Part shown: in pieces, positions 11,601 through 25,200 of the stretch
Layout of the letters: each line of letters starts with the position of its first letter
Numbering within the stretch: position 1 is the first letter of the stretch
From: Erythrocercus mccallii
Lineage: Eukaryota > Chordata > Aves > Passeriformes > Dicruridae
Assembly: GCA_013397435.1 (NCBI GenBank)
Contig: VZRG01001987.1
Coordinates: forward strand, 3,746-67,745
DNA length: 64,000 bases
Reading direction: 5' to 3'
The notes under the pieces: generated by a model
Databases searched by the model: none
What the model saw: the letters and a program-made list of their open reading frames with translations, nothing else
What the model was told of the DNA's origin: nothing
Translations under genes and position numbers: made by a program

Positions 11601-14277
11601 ACAAAATGAAGGGAAAATAATAGCAAACACAGAAGTTTAGCTTTAGCTTTTAAAAAGAAATTAATTCATTTTCTTTTTTCTCTGATCTTACAGAGGAGTT
11701 AAGCTAAATTTAATTGAGGCTGGGGAACTGGGGCTGGAGCAGATGAGGAAAAGGGAACTTGCTGAAAACACTGTCGGGTCACGGATAGCAAAAATGAGTG
11801 GCAGTAAATGCATAACAGAAAATGAGATGGGGAGAAAGAGGAAGAGAAAAGGCTAACAGGAAAACAATTAGAAAATACCACCATGACCAAAACAAAGGCA
11901 TTAGAGGTTAGCTGAGAGGGAGCTGTGTGCCAGCTTACAGTCAGCAGCTGAGTTACAGCACTATGGCCTCCCCCTCCCAAGCTGTCCATACGAGCACTCT
12001 GCTTTTTAAGCTCAGTCGTTGAAATTCTCTCATTGTCTTCAGCTGTCCTCAGTGCTGTGCAACCTGGCTACTGAAGCAGACATTCTTGGTCTGTGCATCA
12101 CACAACCCATCCCTGTCATCAGCCTAGCAGACCATGAGAATTCAGTGGGACCAAGGCATGCTGCGTGGGGCGTGGTTAAGGAATATTCCAGAACAGGAAT
12201 GGTGATAATCTAGTCAGTACTGGGATTTATTTTCTTTTGCTTTGATTCAGTATGGAGGTAATGTTCAGGGTCTGAGGGTGCTTCACTGCAGCAGGAGGCT
12301 CTTTCATATGAGATGTCAAGCCAGAGGCTGAAAACCTGTCAGAATTAAACTCCAGGATGCTTTTAGCAATGTGTAAGGTACAGTCATCTTTGGATACAAT
12401 AACTCTGCAGAGTACAGGCTTGTCCTGTTTATCTCTTAAGGCTGACTTCCCTCATTGCTTTCTGCTCTTAAGACTTAGATAGTTGGCCTGAGTTTTATTG
12501 CTGCTTTTACAGTTGAAGCATGTAGGGGGAGGAGGCAGCAATGTAGGTGAATCTTACTGCTGGAGTGGCAGTCATTTTCCAGGCCCATAGGGGCTGGTGT
12601 TGGTAATGGGAAGTGCCAGGCGATGGGACCATGGTTTGTGTGCCCTCAGCTCCCACCCTTTGTGACTGGTTTCCTCTCTTGCCTTGTGGGGAGGACCTGC
12701 CTTTCACTTCTTGCTTTCAGAATGATGCTCTGCACACTTACTGTGGGTTAGACAGCAGGCCTGTAAGGGAGGAAAGTCGTGTCCTTGCAGCTCAGCCTTG
12801 GATACATCCCTGCGCTGCTCCTGACATGCTCCCACCTGCCTCATTTCTAGCCAGCTCTAGTGCCTTCCTTTCACTGGTATTGGATTCCTAGTGCAGCAGG
12901 CTCACTTCCTAGTGGTAGGAATTGTGAAACCACTGTCTGCACATCAAGCAGACAGACTGCACGGCCAGGAAGAGACAGAAGTGTTGGGACTGATGTTTGG
13001 CACTTGCCAGTTCCTCTCTCACACAAGGAGTGATGCAGGTGCAAGATGACCAAAAATTGTCTACCTCTTAGTGTTGGGTCAGACATTGAGGCTTAAAGTA
13101 GAAATTACTCCTCAAGCGGGAAACTGTTTCCTGAAGTAAATTTACTGGTTGGAATAAGGACACATCAGTTTTAATAGTCATTGCTCTTAGCCAAAGGTAC
13201 TGACCCTGCGCTACCACGTGGAGACCTTGATCCTATCTTTTGCACTGATCCTTTTCCATCATGAAGCCAAATCTTTCCTGATTGGGCCACCAGTGCCTGC
13301 TGGTTTTGGTAGCCTTAAGGGGTTCTGACACCAAAGCAGTGCATGGGCAGAAGCGACAGAGTGCTCCAGAGCTGCAAAATTAGCATTGACTTTTGTCTGT
13401 GTGGGATCTTCATTTCTCCATCAAATCTCAAATCCAGCTCCATAGGACCATCTGATGGCACAGAAGGACTATTATGGCTACCCAGTGAGTGTGGTTTGTG
13501 TGTGGTGAAAAGCACTTGTTCATTGGAATTAAAAGGATTTTATGGGCAACGTCTTCAGCAGGATCTGAACCCAGTTCTCAAAAGTGATGTAGGCTTTTAA
13601 GAGGCCAAAGCCAAGATTTTCATAAATAAGTAATGATTTGGGCTGCCTCTGTTTTTTGTTACACAAGTCTAAAAGGAACCTGGTTGTCAGGGGTTGTGAG
13701 ATTCTGGCATTTATTCAAAATTGACATGCTTTTAAAATGTCTTAAGCTGGGCATTCAGAAATGGAGGCATCAAGAATGATTAGCTACTTTTGAAATCTGT
13801 TTTCTTAAAAGTCTGAATGAAAATCACTGGGGCATGGGGCCCAAAATGACATGTGAAAAAGTGCTAAAAGTGTATTTTGGAAGTGTGTGTGCCTATCTGT
13901 GACTAGAGTTGTCCCCAGAGCAGCTGCACTGTTGTACGTTAATGTACTCAAAAAGGCCTAACAGGGAAAGGCAAATATATCACTACTGTGCTGGATGCAG
14001 GGTGGGATTGATGGGCTGCTTCAGGGTATCAGCCTATCTCTGCTCTGGTTTGAAAAGGAAAATAGCAATGATTTTTGCAGGTACCAACAAAAACCTGATC
14101 AGTAATTCTGACCTGCTGAGGAAAGACATATTTGCATCTAAAGTCCTATACATTAGGAACAAAATATTTAAGTTAAGCATACACCAGTTAAATGTGTTCA
14201 AGGGTTTTGTAGGTTTGATTTCATAAACCAGAAAAACAGATTGCAGCTGTTACTTGCCCAGCCTAAATTCCTAGTGC

Positions 14278-14307
14278 ACGTGTGACTCTCTTTGTGTCTC
14301 CTCTCAG
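14278..14307 (+). promoter_or_regulatory. LPP: 3' splice acceptor of the first coding LPP exon
   Basis: A pyrimidine-rich tract (tgtgactctctttgtgtctc, then ctctcag) ends in CAG at 14305-14307 and directly precedes the exon. It places the exon start nine bases before the ATG, so a short 5'UTR tail is carried on the coding exon. Confidence 0.85.
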
Positions 14308-14316
14308 ACCTGAACC

Positions 14317-14509
14317 ATGTCCCACCCGTCCTGGCTGCCACCCAAGAGTACCAACGAGCCTCTTGGTCACGTTACTGCAAGGATGGAGACCACACACACC
14401 TTTGGGACTCCCAGCATCTCCGTGTCCACCCAGCAGACCCCAAAGAAGTTTGCGCCTGTGGTCGCCCCCAAACCAAAGTACAACCCATACAAGCAACCAG
14501 GAGGTGATG
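14317..14509 (+). CDS. LPP: LPP coding exon 1: N-terminus of lipoma-preferred partner
   Basis: This exon encodes residues 1-64 plus the first base of codon 65 of LPP, a zyxin-family scaffold of focal adhesions and cell contacts that also enters the nucleus. The protein opens MSHPSWLPPKSTNEPLGHV and continues to KPKYNPYKQPGGD, an N-terminus characteristic of LPP. Residues 41-57 (TPKKFAPVVAPKPKYNP) correspond to the alpha-actinin-binding segment described for the family. The ATG has A at -3 and is the only plausible start; an acceptor CAG lies ten bases upstream. The exon (14308-14509 with its UTR tail) ends at a GTGAGT donor after GGTGATG, in phase 1, and joins in frame to the exon at 45099 through a split Gly codon. 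The three LIM domains and the nuclear export signal are encoded further downstream, outside the window. No stop or frameshift is seen. Confidence 0.97.
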
Positions 14510-14515
14510 GTGAGT
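14510..14515 (+). promoter_or_regulatory. LPP: 5' splice donor after LPP coding exon 1
   Basis: The sequence GTGAGT directly follows the last exon base and fits the U1 consensus well. Reading through it would run LPP into an intronic extension of about 25 residues ending at TGA (14584-14586), which has no similarity to LPP. Confidence 0.9.
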
Positions 14516-17500
14516 ATTTATTTTTTAGGAAGGAACCACAACTGCCTAGTTCAGAGGAAATGACTGCTAACACAGGCTGTTCTTGATTTGCTCTTCATTG
14601 GTGAGTTTGTGGGAGCCTCCTTTTTTCAGGTCATTCAAATCAAGAAGAATGTGAAGGTATCTCTTCCCCTCACTCTGGCTAGCTACCCTCTTGAGAGATG
14701 CAGGGCTGGGAGAGGACATGAGGACAGATCTTTCTTGGTTTTAATTGAAAGCAGATGTCCTATGTCCAAGACTGGTACTTTTTCAAGGGGTTTTGCTTGT
14801 TTGGTCCCTGCTGGGATGTAATAATTCAAGGATCTTAGGCTCAAAAAACCCTTCAGTATTGATTCTTTCACCCCAGCACAGTGGAAATGCTCTACAAACA
14901 AGAGATTGATCTGTGGGAATAGAAGTAGAATTGGAGGTGGTAGGGCATAAATTTGGCCAGTGAGTCTAGAAGTGTTTTCTCACCAGTCTCCTGGCTGGAT
15001 TGTTTTGCTTTTGTTCTTTCTCTATTGTGGAACACTCTTGAATATGAAATAATTAGGAAGGTATTTAGATGACCATTTGAGGCAATTGCCTCTGGAGCTG
15101 TTATGTCAGCAAAACAAATGCCTGACAGTCACTGTGTGTCAGCCTTCCTCTACTTCTTGCTGTGAACTTGCTCCCCACTCTTGATGCAGTAGAGCAGCAA
15201 GCGTGGGATTTGTGTTCCTGGCTTGTGGACACTTGGAGTGAGAGAGTTCCCGGGAGCAGGAGTGCATGACTGGGAGCACCTCTGGAACTTGCAAGTTGGA
15301 GCACCTGAGATGCCCCAGCTGACAATGGAGAGTTTGTGATGGAACTGCAGCAGAAACAAGTGAAGGCCAAGGATTTTAGGAGAGAGTGGTAGCTGTTTTG
15401 GCAGAGCCTGACATTTCTATTCCTGGTGATTTACTGTAGGTACAAATGGAGAGAAGTTCTTCCCTTCCTCCTCTCCGACCTTTCTCCAAAGAAAAGCTCA
15501 GTTGTACTCAAGAAAATTGCCAAACCAGCTTTTGTATTTGGTTTTTGATGCTCTACGTTGTTCCTTCACCACTTTTTTCCTCTTTTATGTTGAGTACAAT
15601 AAGATAAATACCACCTGTATATTTTTTCCTCTTTCTGCTCCATCTTTTGAAAGTATATACATTTTCAGGAAGACTACAGATTAATGGAAAAGAGAAAGAA
15701 AAACAAAGCAGCATATTAAATCTTACACTTGAGTGATTTTCTAAAGTTAAGGACATTTTATAGGAAAATTGGAAAACCTGATGAGTGTTTTGCGTATTTT
15801 TCATCTGCTGCTCTAACTTCGGAGAATTCAGAACAAAAAAAGAAAATGTGTTGGAGGGGGAAAGGCGAAGTCATATGCACCTGTTCTGCTGCCTTCAGTA
15901 ACAAAACTTAGTGAGAAATAGGAAGAGAAAGACATTTGAAATTTAAAAAGTAAAAATTAATGCATTTCTGACATGCAAAGAAAATGTCACCTTCAAATCA
16001 AGTGGAAATTCTTATTTTTCTAATTCTCTTGCAATTAAAAATACTAATGGAAAATGGCCCCTTTTTTCCTAGGAAATCTGGTTTTGATCAGTCATTATTT
16101 TTTGTGTGAAAAAGGTCAATATGTCTTATTTGTCACTGTTTTAGTGATTGTAGATCTGATTGTATATGACTCAGGACACTATCACTTTCTAAAAAAAATC
16201 TGTGTTTCTTGCCATTTGGGGAAGGAGGTTTTCCCAAAGAGCAGGCACTGCAGGCTGAGAAGGGGAGACAAGACACAAACATTTCTCGTGCAACCCAGAG
16301 TACCTGGTCCTGCAAGCAGTCTGCACTTGCTGGGTCTGCTGGAAACCAGGAGACAGTCAAGAGCTCCCAGGGGTCTTTGTCAGTGCCAGTCCCTTGCCTT
16401 GTCTGATGCTGGGCTTTTAGACATCCCATCATTATCTAACAGGCCTGGAAGAGCTAAGGCTTGGCCAAGACCTGGTCAAAGGTAGGCTTAGTGATGTGAC
16501 AACATGCCTGCAGCTTTAGCTAATCCACCTCCAGAAGGTGACACGCTGCTGATTGCTGTCAGCAGCCCGTGCAGAGCATTACCCATCCATATATAACCCT
16601 GAGAACATGAGGCTTCTGTGACAGGTGAGGGCTGGGGGGGCAGTGAGAAATAGCCCAATGTGCTTCATTCACTTTCTATGCCTCCCTTCTCTCTTCCAGG
16701 CTCTTTAACTGTTTTTTCAATAATCTCCCTGCTGATTTCTGCAGCAATAATTCAGCCCACTGGTTCCCTGCTTACAGGGGCACTGTCATTCTGCTTCATT
16801 TTGTCCTCTGTTGGATGCAGGTCTTTCCCACCTGGTTAACTGTGAGTCTGAAGGTAGGGGAGCAGCAGCGTCCCCTCAAACCCTGGTGTGTTTTCATCCC
16901 TCCTACCCTGCCAAAGCTGCTTAGCTGGAGGCACATGGGCTTCCCATGCATCCTTCTGCTGGAGATGAGTGGGAGCCACAGCACTGCTCTGGGGAAGGGT
17001 TGTCCTGGGGCTTTTATTGGTCAAGAAGTGGCTGTGCTCATCACAGCCTTTGCTGCCCCAGCAGTGTCACTGGAATTGGCTCCCTGCAGCTTTTGTAGTA
17101 TCTGGAATCTCTCTGGGAGACTGGCAAATTCTGTTCCTGGTAATTTCTTCAGCTCATTGCTTTTAATGTTCAGGAATGTGCATCCTCTGGCCTTGTGGTT
17201 CTTATTACTATTTTGAAGGTGTGTTGTTTGTACGTAGAGGGTCTGTCCAGCTGATCTGATTTTATTTCTTGATCGTATTGAAAGCAGAGGGGAAAGACAC
17301 CATAGTGACAGACTGTGGAACAGGTGCTGTGTGTACCCCCCTCTCCCTTCCATGTCCTACCAAAGCATTTCTTTAGTCTCAGCTTGACATTGATTTTACT
17401 TTTATTTCCTGACACCTGCACAAAACTCAGCCAGAAGGTGCTGATTAAAAGCTGCTTAATGGAACTTTAACAGAAGTTAGAAATGGTTACATGACTGAAA

Positions 17501-20174
17501 AAAAGTGAAATGGCAACAGCCAACAGTTTATAAACTAGGAGCATTTTACTGTGATTTGAAGCACTCAAGGCATGTGTTAGACCACTGAAGTAGCAATTTT
17601 CCTGGTGCTGCCAGCCCCCCTCCTCACTGTTTGCCATGCTGGGTTGCTGCAGCTTGTTTCAGACCAGATTTATCCACTCATCAAAGCAGAGACCATGTCT
17701 GGCTCTTGCAGGGATCTGCTTGGGGGCCTTTGGGTATGACTGCAGTGGTGGTAGAAGTAATGATCATAATAGTAATCATCATCAATAAGACCCGAGCCCT
17801 GCACAGGTCTCTGCCATGCAGGTAGCACAAGAGGCAGGCACAGCCTGTTTGTATAGGTCCTACAAACGCCTGCTGTGCTCTGGGCTGGGTCTCTGGAGGA
17901 TTTAGTGCTGCCACTCCCCACTGTGATGGTTTGCAGGGGATTAACCTTGCCTGATCCTGGGAGGTGTGAGCACCACAGTTCCTGGGAAGTGCTGGTGCTC
18001 ATCCTCTTACAGAACTCTGTATTTACCTCACAGAAAGAGCAGAGAAGAGCCATTCAGCCTTGAGGAAGATGTTTCTCTACAAGGTGAACAATTGTGCATT
18101 GGCAGGAAGTGTAGCTGCAGAGGAATTAGGCTGGAAATCAAAATTAGATGTCCAGACATCTGAGCAGTAGCTCTAAGAGTTTAACTGGGGTCAGAAGTGG
18201 TCCTTGGATGGACCTAGATGTGTTTGAAGTTTGAGAGCATCTTCTCTTCATGCTGGGAGAAGATGAGTCCTGAGATGGGTGAGGCATCAACCAGCCATGG
18301 GTCCTGACAGTCTGCTTCTTATATATTTGGCATCTTTCTCCATACTCACTTGTTTTATGTTGCCTGCCCCTCCCTCTTTTCCTCAGCAGGCCCTGTCCAG
18401 CAGTGTGCACAATAGGTTTTGTCCTACACAAAAAATCTCTTAAAGAAAATAAGATATTTTTTTCTAAGGAGTTGGTAATAATTTTGCTTCATTTAAAAGC
18501 ACTGGGTGCCCCATCATTTAAAGCATGGGTGACCCATGCTCAGGGTCAGGTTGGACAGGGTCTTGAGCAACCCAATTTGGTGAAAGATATCCCAGCTGAT
18601 GTCAGGGGTTTTGGATTGTATTATTTTTCAAGGTCTCTCCAATCCAAACCTTTCTGTGGTTGCCCTTTCTCCTTTCCCTGCCACTTATTTCTCTCTTGCT
18701 CTCCAGCTTTTAGACTTAAATTGGTATTTCAGCATCTTCAACAGAGCTGGAACCTTAGGGAAATGCTGCCACACAGCTGTTCCCATCTATGCTGGGCTCA
18801 GGAAGATAGAAAGGATTTTTAGCTTGCAAATGAGGCAAATTCCATCTTTACCTTAGTTCCAGAAAATGGGGCCTCACCCCACAGGGCAGACTAAGAAGGC
18901 ATCTGATATGTGGTGAGGATGGTGATAGCTGATCTGCTGGCTTTATACCTGCTACTGTGGGGCTGGTGCTGCTGGAGTGGCACTGGGGGTTGTAAGGCCA
19001 GAGTTGGGGGCTTCAGAAGTGTGTAAAAATCTGTTGTCAGTCAGAGGTACTTAGAAGGGCCTGAGTTAGGGCCACTGGATGGCTTGGGAGCAGTGAGTGA
19101 CAAACTTTGCAGTGTGAGTTGCCTTTTGGTTTCAAACTTGTTCTGGTAACCACAAAAGCCCTTTTCCCCTTGCCTCAAATGAATCTCTGCAAGTCCAGCA
19201 GAAACAAGACTGTGTTGAAACAGGTAGAGCACAATGGTGAGCTGGGGTGGCTCAGCTGGATTGCAGGACTGAGCTTTCCAGTCCAGCATTCTGAGCATTA
19301 GTGCAGCTCCCTGGGGATTGAATACACTTCCTCAGTGCTTGGAGACGCTTCTCTGTCACACTCTGGGACTCTCAGGATATGCTTTACAAAATCAGCCACT
19401 TTAGTTTATGCTGTTGGATACTTCTAAATTCAGGATTTATTAGTGTTGATGTCTTTCCTTGTAATTGCCATCCTTGGTGAATATAGTATCTGCAGAAACA
19501 ATATGGATTTAAGAATGGAAACTAAACAAAGGGATGAGACTCAAAGCAATCTCCTCCTTTCTCCTTCCTTTCCTTTGGCACCTTTCAAATAGGATGAACA
19601 ACAGGTCTCATGTGAAGGCCTTTGAGATGTTACTTCTTTTAAAAACCATCTCCTTCCATTTACCTTGGTTGGAGGAGTGGGCAAGTGACTCACGAGACAA
19701 GGCAAATCAGCAGGACCCGCTCCAGGGCAAGGCTATGAACATCAGTGTGTGTTCTTGAACCCAGCTGATCCAGGTTTCCCAGAGCTTGACTCTGTATGCT
19801 CTTCTCTTCTTCATGGGTGTGGAGGCTTTTGAGCACTGGCAAGTTATGTTCTGCTGTGTCTGTAGGTGACTGGGAGCATGAACTCTCAGGCTGTTTGTTG
19901 TTTTGCTGTTGTGTTTTTTGGGGTTTTTTTCCAGGCAGATATACCTAGTGGGTTTTGTTTACAGCGGCTGCTATCAGTAGCTCTGTCTTAATTTTTGAAG
20001 CTTGGGTATGGATTTATTGGACTAGACACCCTGTGTTATAGCTGGGCTGTTCCCTGCTCTGCAGTCTTTGACAGTTCGTAGAAGCCAGCAAGGTCCAGAG
20101 TCTATTCATTATTTGTATTGAGAGCCCTGAAAGAATAAATTCAGGCTGACCTGAAAGGTTCTGTGGGATTTTTG

Positions 20175-20366
20175 GTGTTTTTTTTTGTTTTTTGGGTTTT
20201 TTCCCCTGGTTGTCTGTGCTGATTCTGTTCCAGAGCAGGAGGAATTCTCACTAGTGGAAGGGCTGTTTTTTTTTGTGTTTTTTTTTGTTTTTTGGGTTTT
20301 TTCCCCTGGTTGTCTGTGCTGATTCTGTTCCAGAGCAGGAGGAATTCTCACTAGTGGAAGGGCTGT
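20175..20366. repeat. Two-copy tandem duplication, period 100 bases
   Basis: Bases 20175-20266 and 20275-20366 are identical over 92 positions and lie exactly 100 bases apart. The unit begins with a T-rich stretch and continues through 'ttcccctggttgtctgtgct' and 'ggaattctcactagtggaag'. Perfect identity means the duplication is recent or is an assembly artefact in T-rich DNA. It has no coding content. Confidence 0.93.
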
Positions 20367-22194
20367 GTTGGCTGAGAGGCAGAGGGATGTCGTACCTGCT
20401 CCTTGGAGTACCTCTGGAGCTTCTCTACTGGTTGTTGGAGGAAGGCTGGGGTGCCGACACAGTGAGCTGTCTCATCCACGCTCCTGTGGTGGTTTTCTGT
20501 GTGCGTTGTTCAACGCTAACATGAGATAATGTGATTATCCAGAACTGGACAGCCAGCAGGAGCTGGATGTCTTGCACATGTTAGGAGTTATGCCTGTGGA
20601 CCATTGCTGCTGCCCAGATGAACATGGGAACATGTTTTTACTCTGAATTGAGCCCTAAGAGTACTGGAGTATTTCCAGTGGATCTGCTGGTCCCTCTCTT
20701 GCTCCTCATCTCTGCCACTAGCTGAAAAAAAGTCATTGATGCTTCATGAGAGGGAGGCAGTGTCTCAGTGGTGGTACAAAAAGATAGGTTGAGAAGTGCT
20801 CTAACACTCTTCTGGTCCCATCAATTACAAGTGATGCTGTGGTCCCATCCCTCACAGGAGCTCATGGAGTTGAAAAATGAGGTGACCTCACTGCTGCAAA
20901 TCATCTTGACTGGGCCTGACCACAGCCCCCATGTTAGTGCTTGTTTCTTAGAAAAAGCTTTTCGAAGTGCATATTATAAACTTTTAAAGTCTTTCTTAAT
21001 ACTTCCCTCATTTTCCTGTGTGTTTCTTGTGCTGAATGAGATGCAGCGGATGAAGCAATACTTTATTCATTAGTGTCAGAACTGCATCATCCACAGGCTC
21101 TTAAAAATGCAGCTGGTGAAAATGATCTTGAAGCTCCAGGCCTCTTTGTGGTGGGCTTGCTACCTTCACACAAGAGCATTTAAAGCACAAACAAAGCCCC
21201 TGAACACTGCAGAATGAGTGGGAGGGCAGGGATCCCTTGTTCAGGAGCAGCTGTTAACCAGTTTGGGGCAGCCTTTTGGAAGTGTCCATTGACTTCTCTC
21301 AAAGGACATCCTCTCTCCTGTTGGTTAAGAACCGAGTGAAACCAGTTGGCAATGAGTGGTGGTTCTCATTTGTATAAAACTGGGTTTAAACTGCCTCAAG
21401 CAAGCTGGGCCATTGAAGAGGCATGAGACCAAGCTGGTGCCTTTGTGCCTGGCAGCGTCCCTCCACTCAGTAACTTCTGAGTTACAGGGATAGGAATTTT
21501 TGGCCAGCACAGTGACCAGTGTCAGGACCTGTGATTCTCACCAGTGTGAATAAACTGGCTCTGTGTGGGACCTTCTGTCTTGTTAGCAGTATTCCCAAAA
21601 GTTTTGTTGGATAACAGTGTCTACATCTGCTTTTTTTTTTCTTTTTTTTTGCCAGAGACAAATCCATAGAACTGTGTCTTGGCTTTGCTCTCAGGATAAG
21701 CATTTTCTTTTTTGAAATACCACCTCAGGGAAAGGCCCTGGTAAAAATGCAGCATAAAACAAGTGCATAAAAACTGTTATTGAACCAGTATACTTATCTG
21801 TAGTTCACAAAATGTCAAGTCAAGCCACCCGGTTTTATTAAGTATTCTGACTGTGTTTTGTTAGAATTACAAATATTAAATTTTCACACGCTCTAGAACA
21901 CATTGCCTCTTATTTGGGAGCTACTTGAAGTAGTGCCTAGCCTTGGGTTTCATTTTGGTGAGTGAGCTTATATTTTCTCAGTTATTTGGTTTCATATAGC
22001 AAACATTGCTCTTCTCAGCAGGTAGATTCTTAATTTTTTTCTGCCCTGACTATTTTTTCTCATTTTCTTTTCTCCTATCTGTTGGTTCTTCCAAGATACT
22101 GTATTTAATTTTTCCACTTCATTATTTCAGACATCAAATAGTGATTCATCTTAGCAGTGGCCTGTTCTGTGAATCACAATAGTTTGGGTAGAAT

Positions 22195-22239
22195 AAAGAA
22201 AAAGGGCAAAAAAGGGAAGAGAAAAAGAGAAAGAGAAGA
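22195..22239 (+). repeat. Polypurine (A/G) low-complexity tract
   Basis: About 45 bases are almost purely A and G (runs such as aaaaaagggaagagaaaaag), broken by a T near the left edge and one C. It is simple sequence with no sign of a gene. Confidence 0.75.
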
Positions 22240-25200
22240 CATTTCTGACACACTGAAATGGAAGGGAACCATCATTTAATAACTTGAATTGCAAACATCT
22301 GTCATCGATCATATCAAACCTTCTGTTAAAAAGATAATGTTTGTTCTGTATGTAGTTTTACAGGGCTGTGGTGCCCAGTCAAAGCAAGAGAGCAATGCTA
22401 ATGCAGAAATAGCTTGAATTCAAGCAGGCAGCACTTGTCCCTTTTATTTTAATCTGAAATGTTAACATCCTCCAGATGCTAGTCTATTAAATAATAACAA
22501 TTGTTATACGACAGTTAACAGTCAAGTAATTTTTTTTGCCCTTCTTCACACAATGCCGCTCTTCTACTCACTGAAAACTATTATAGTTAAGGATTATATG
22601 TATACTTTTCCTTTTCTCTACCTAAAGCTTTTTTATTTTGACAGGCTGAGTCCTGCTAAATCAGAGCAACCAGTAAATGTCTATCGGATTATATTACAGG
22701 TTGGTGTAATAAAAGGTTGGAGGAATGAATGAGCAACTCTTGAAGCCACAGAAGCTGTGCTTGTGGCCAAAGAGCAGGCATTTCTAGCAGTGAATCCTAC
22801 ACAATTACAATTTGGACTAAATATACAAGGCCTGAAATGTTTGTTGCTAAGCAAAGCATGTTTAGATAGACTTGGCACAGAAATTGAGAGTCCGTGATCA
22901 GGACTGAGAATCCTGTGGCTCTGCTTGGCCCGGGGAGGGTGATTTTGCAGGACGTGAGCAGGGATCTGCTCTAGTTCCTAATAAGCAGTGACTTAATTCC
23001 CCACTATCTGAAAATCCCCCTTCTGTCTTCTTCTTTAACCAGCACGCACACTGCAAAGCTACAGCTGTGGAAGAAAGTGCAGGCGTGTTTCAGGGGCTCG
23101 ACTGGGGATTTACCCAAACTATTTGAGGAGTTGAAGTGCAAAAGACTCACATGTCTCTTCCAATTCTTAATTCCTGTGATGACAGTGACTAAGGAAAGGT
23201 TTTCGTTTTGTCTAGACATGACCCAAATCATAAAGCCAAGCCTGGTGTTAAGGGCTGGTGGGTAGAAATTGCAGTGTCATGACAGCTGGCATTTGTTGTG
23301 CCAAGTGTTGAATTTATGGGAAATGACATGGAGATGAGGAAGGAACCTGTGCTCTGGGTCATCTCTGTTACAAGGCCCACTGGAGAAATTTTATCAACTG
23401 GTGTTTCTGAATACTCTGCACTACCTGTGATGTGAGGGTCTGCCCAGCGATCCTGCCACAGGAGTTGTCCTGAGTGAGCTGGTGGAAGGAGAGGAGACCC
23501 TCAAGAGTATGAAAATGGTACCAAAACAGTGTGAGTAAACACAATCTTTCAAAAGTAGGTTTAATAGAAGGAATTATAGAAGTTTGAAATTTATGTTATA
23601 AAAGGTGAATGTGATAAGAGTTGAATTCCTACTAAGTGGAGTCTAGTAGTCTCTGGGGTTGGTGGCCCCATTCTTAGAAAACCGATTCTTTATAGGTTAC
23701 ACCAACAAAATCAACTTTCCTTAACTTTTTGACCCATGTACACCTCAGTACAAGCTCCCAGTTTGTGTTCCAAATTTCCTATCTCCTCCACTGGCTCCAT
23801 CCCCTATTCTTTCTTGCAGAGGACACAGTGCCAGGCTGTAGCTGCTTCTGCATGAGCTGGGAACTTCTTAGGCATCCCAGTACCTTCCTTGGGACCACTG
23901 GACACCTACAGCTGGATCTATTTCCAGCTGCTTTCCTTATCCAGAGGAATCCATCTAAGCTCTTTGCAGGACCAGCTCACCTTCTAGCCCCTCAAGTGTC
24001 ACGATCAGCTTTACAACGTGCTGTCAGACCCTTCAAGGGAATGTTCTGACCCAAACTGCGCTGTGTATTTGCAAAGTTTATTTTTCAAGAGGGTGAAAAG
24101 GAGTAATCATGGTTCCTAGGCCACTTCCTGGGAAGGGTAAGAAAAGGAAGGTTGCTCAGTGAGGATCCATTAACACCGTTATGGCTGTCAGACTGTGAAG
24201 CACAGGAGGTAAAAGTCCATTCTTCTCCCTTCCCAGTCCTGTGATTTAAAATGTTTGAACGTGCACTTCAGAAGCTGGAAAAGTAAAAGCCCCCAGTTGT
24301 GCCTGGAAACTCTCCAAAGGCCATGGCGAGCGAAGGGGCTGTGGAGTGTTAATACAGTCCATCATTTGGTAACGAGCCTGATGTTCTTGTATGAGCCGTG
24401 TCAGGCTGTTGTCTGCACGCTGTCTTTGCTGATCACAGTAATCGGGTCATAAGAGAGGGAGAAGTAATAGCGTGTCTCTTAGCAACCAGCCCCAGGAGAA
24501 AGAGAAAATTACTCAAACAGACTATCCAGCCAGGGAAGTAGAAAGATGAAATTTTCTGAAAGTCTGTCGGAAAGTGCTCAGGGACATAATTCTTTTATGT
24601 GTGAGATCCTTACAGGCTGGATCCAATGGTATCAGATGCCTTTTTTTGTTGTTGTTGTCTTTCTGGTAAACTTTTATTTTTAATTGGCCTCAGAAAAAAA
24701 AAAGGGTGGGGGAGAACCCTGTGAAACACAGGCACATTTTGAAAACATAAGGGACAGATTTTTGTATTTTTGACAATGCCAAGGAGAAGGGAGGGAGGGG
24801 AGGTCAGTGTGTCTCAGCAGGAGACAAGAGGAGCCTCTTATCTCTCCACGAGTGCTTTGAATGTTTCCCATGTCAGTGCGAGCCAAAGCATGTTGCTGTA
24901 TCTGCCAACACTGCAATGGCATGTGCAAAACAAACTTGTTGGGTCTCCATTGCATTGCACAGGGTGTCATGTCTCATGAGTGTCACAGACTGAGCTGTGA
25001 TGATTGACAGCTTGGCAGAGAGCTGGACCCCACCTGCCCTCCCAGTGGCCGTGCCAGGAGAGCCTGGCTGAGAGGCCAGGCAGAGCAGGTACTGCCTGGG
25101 TTCCTGCCAGCAGCCTTTTTCTCATTATCCTGGTGTTTTGTCCTCATCTAAGCTACTGGTTTGTGTAAGACATGTAGGGAAACATCTCTGAGGCCTTCTC

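Larger units (their letters stand above)
1..14307 (+). other. LPP: Noncoding DNA upstream of the first coding LPP exon (intron or 5' flank)
   Basis: No exon with a supportable protein match was found here. LPP genes of vertebrates have several noncoding 5' exons spread over long introns, so this stretch is most likely intron between a 5'UTR exon and the ATG exon; that is inference, and an untranslated exon could be hidden in it because such exons leave no coding signature. Recognisable contents are listed separately: a (TA)n tract, an interrupted coding-like patch on the minus strand, two sense CR1 fragments and a possible antisense LTR. From about 8.7 kb to 14.2 kb I see only unique-looking, moderately AT-rich sequence with short scattered open frames of a length expected by chance. 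Confidence 0.7.

Noticed and set aside
23530..24060. Block considered as a second LTR
   Set aside because: An AATAAA-like signal is missing and no terminal TG/CA or target-site duplication could be found.
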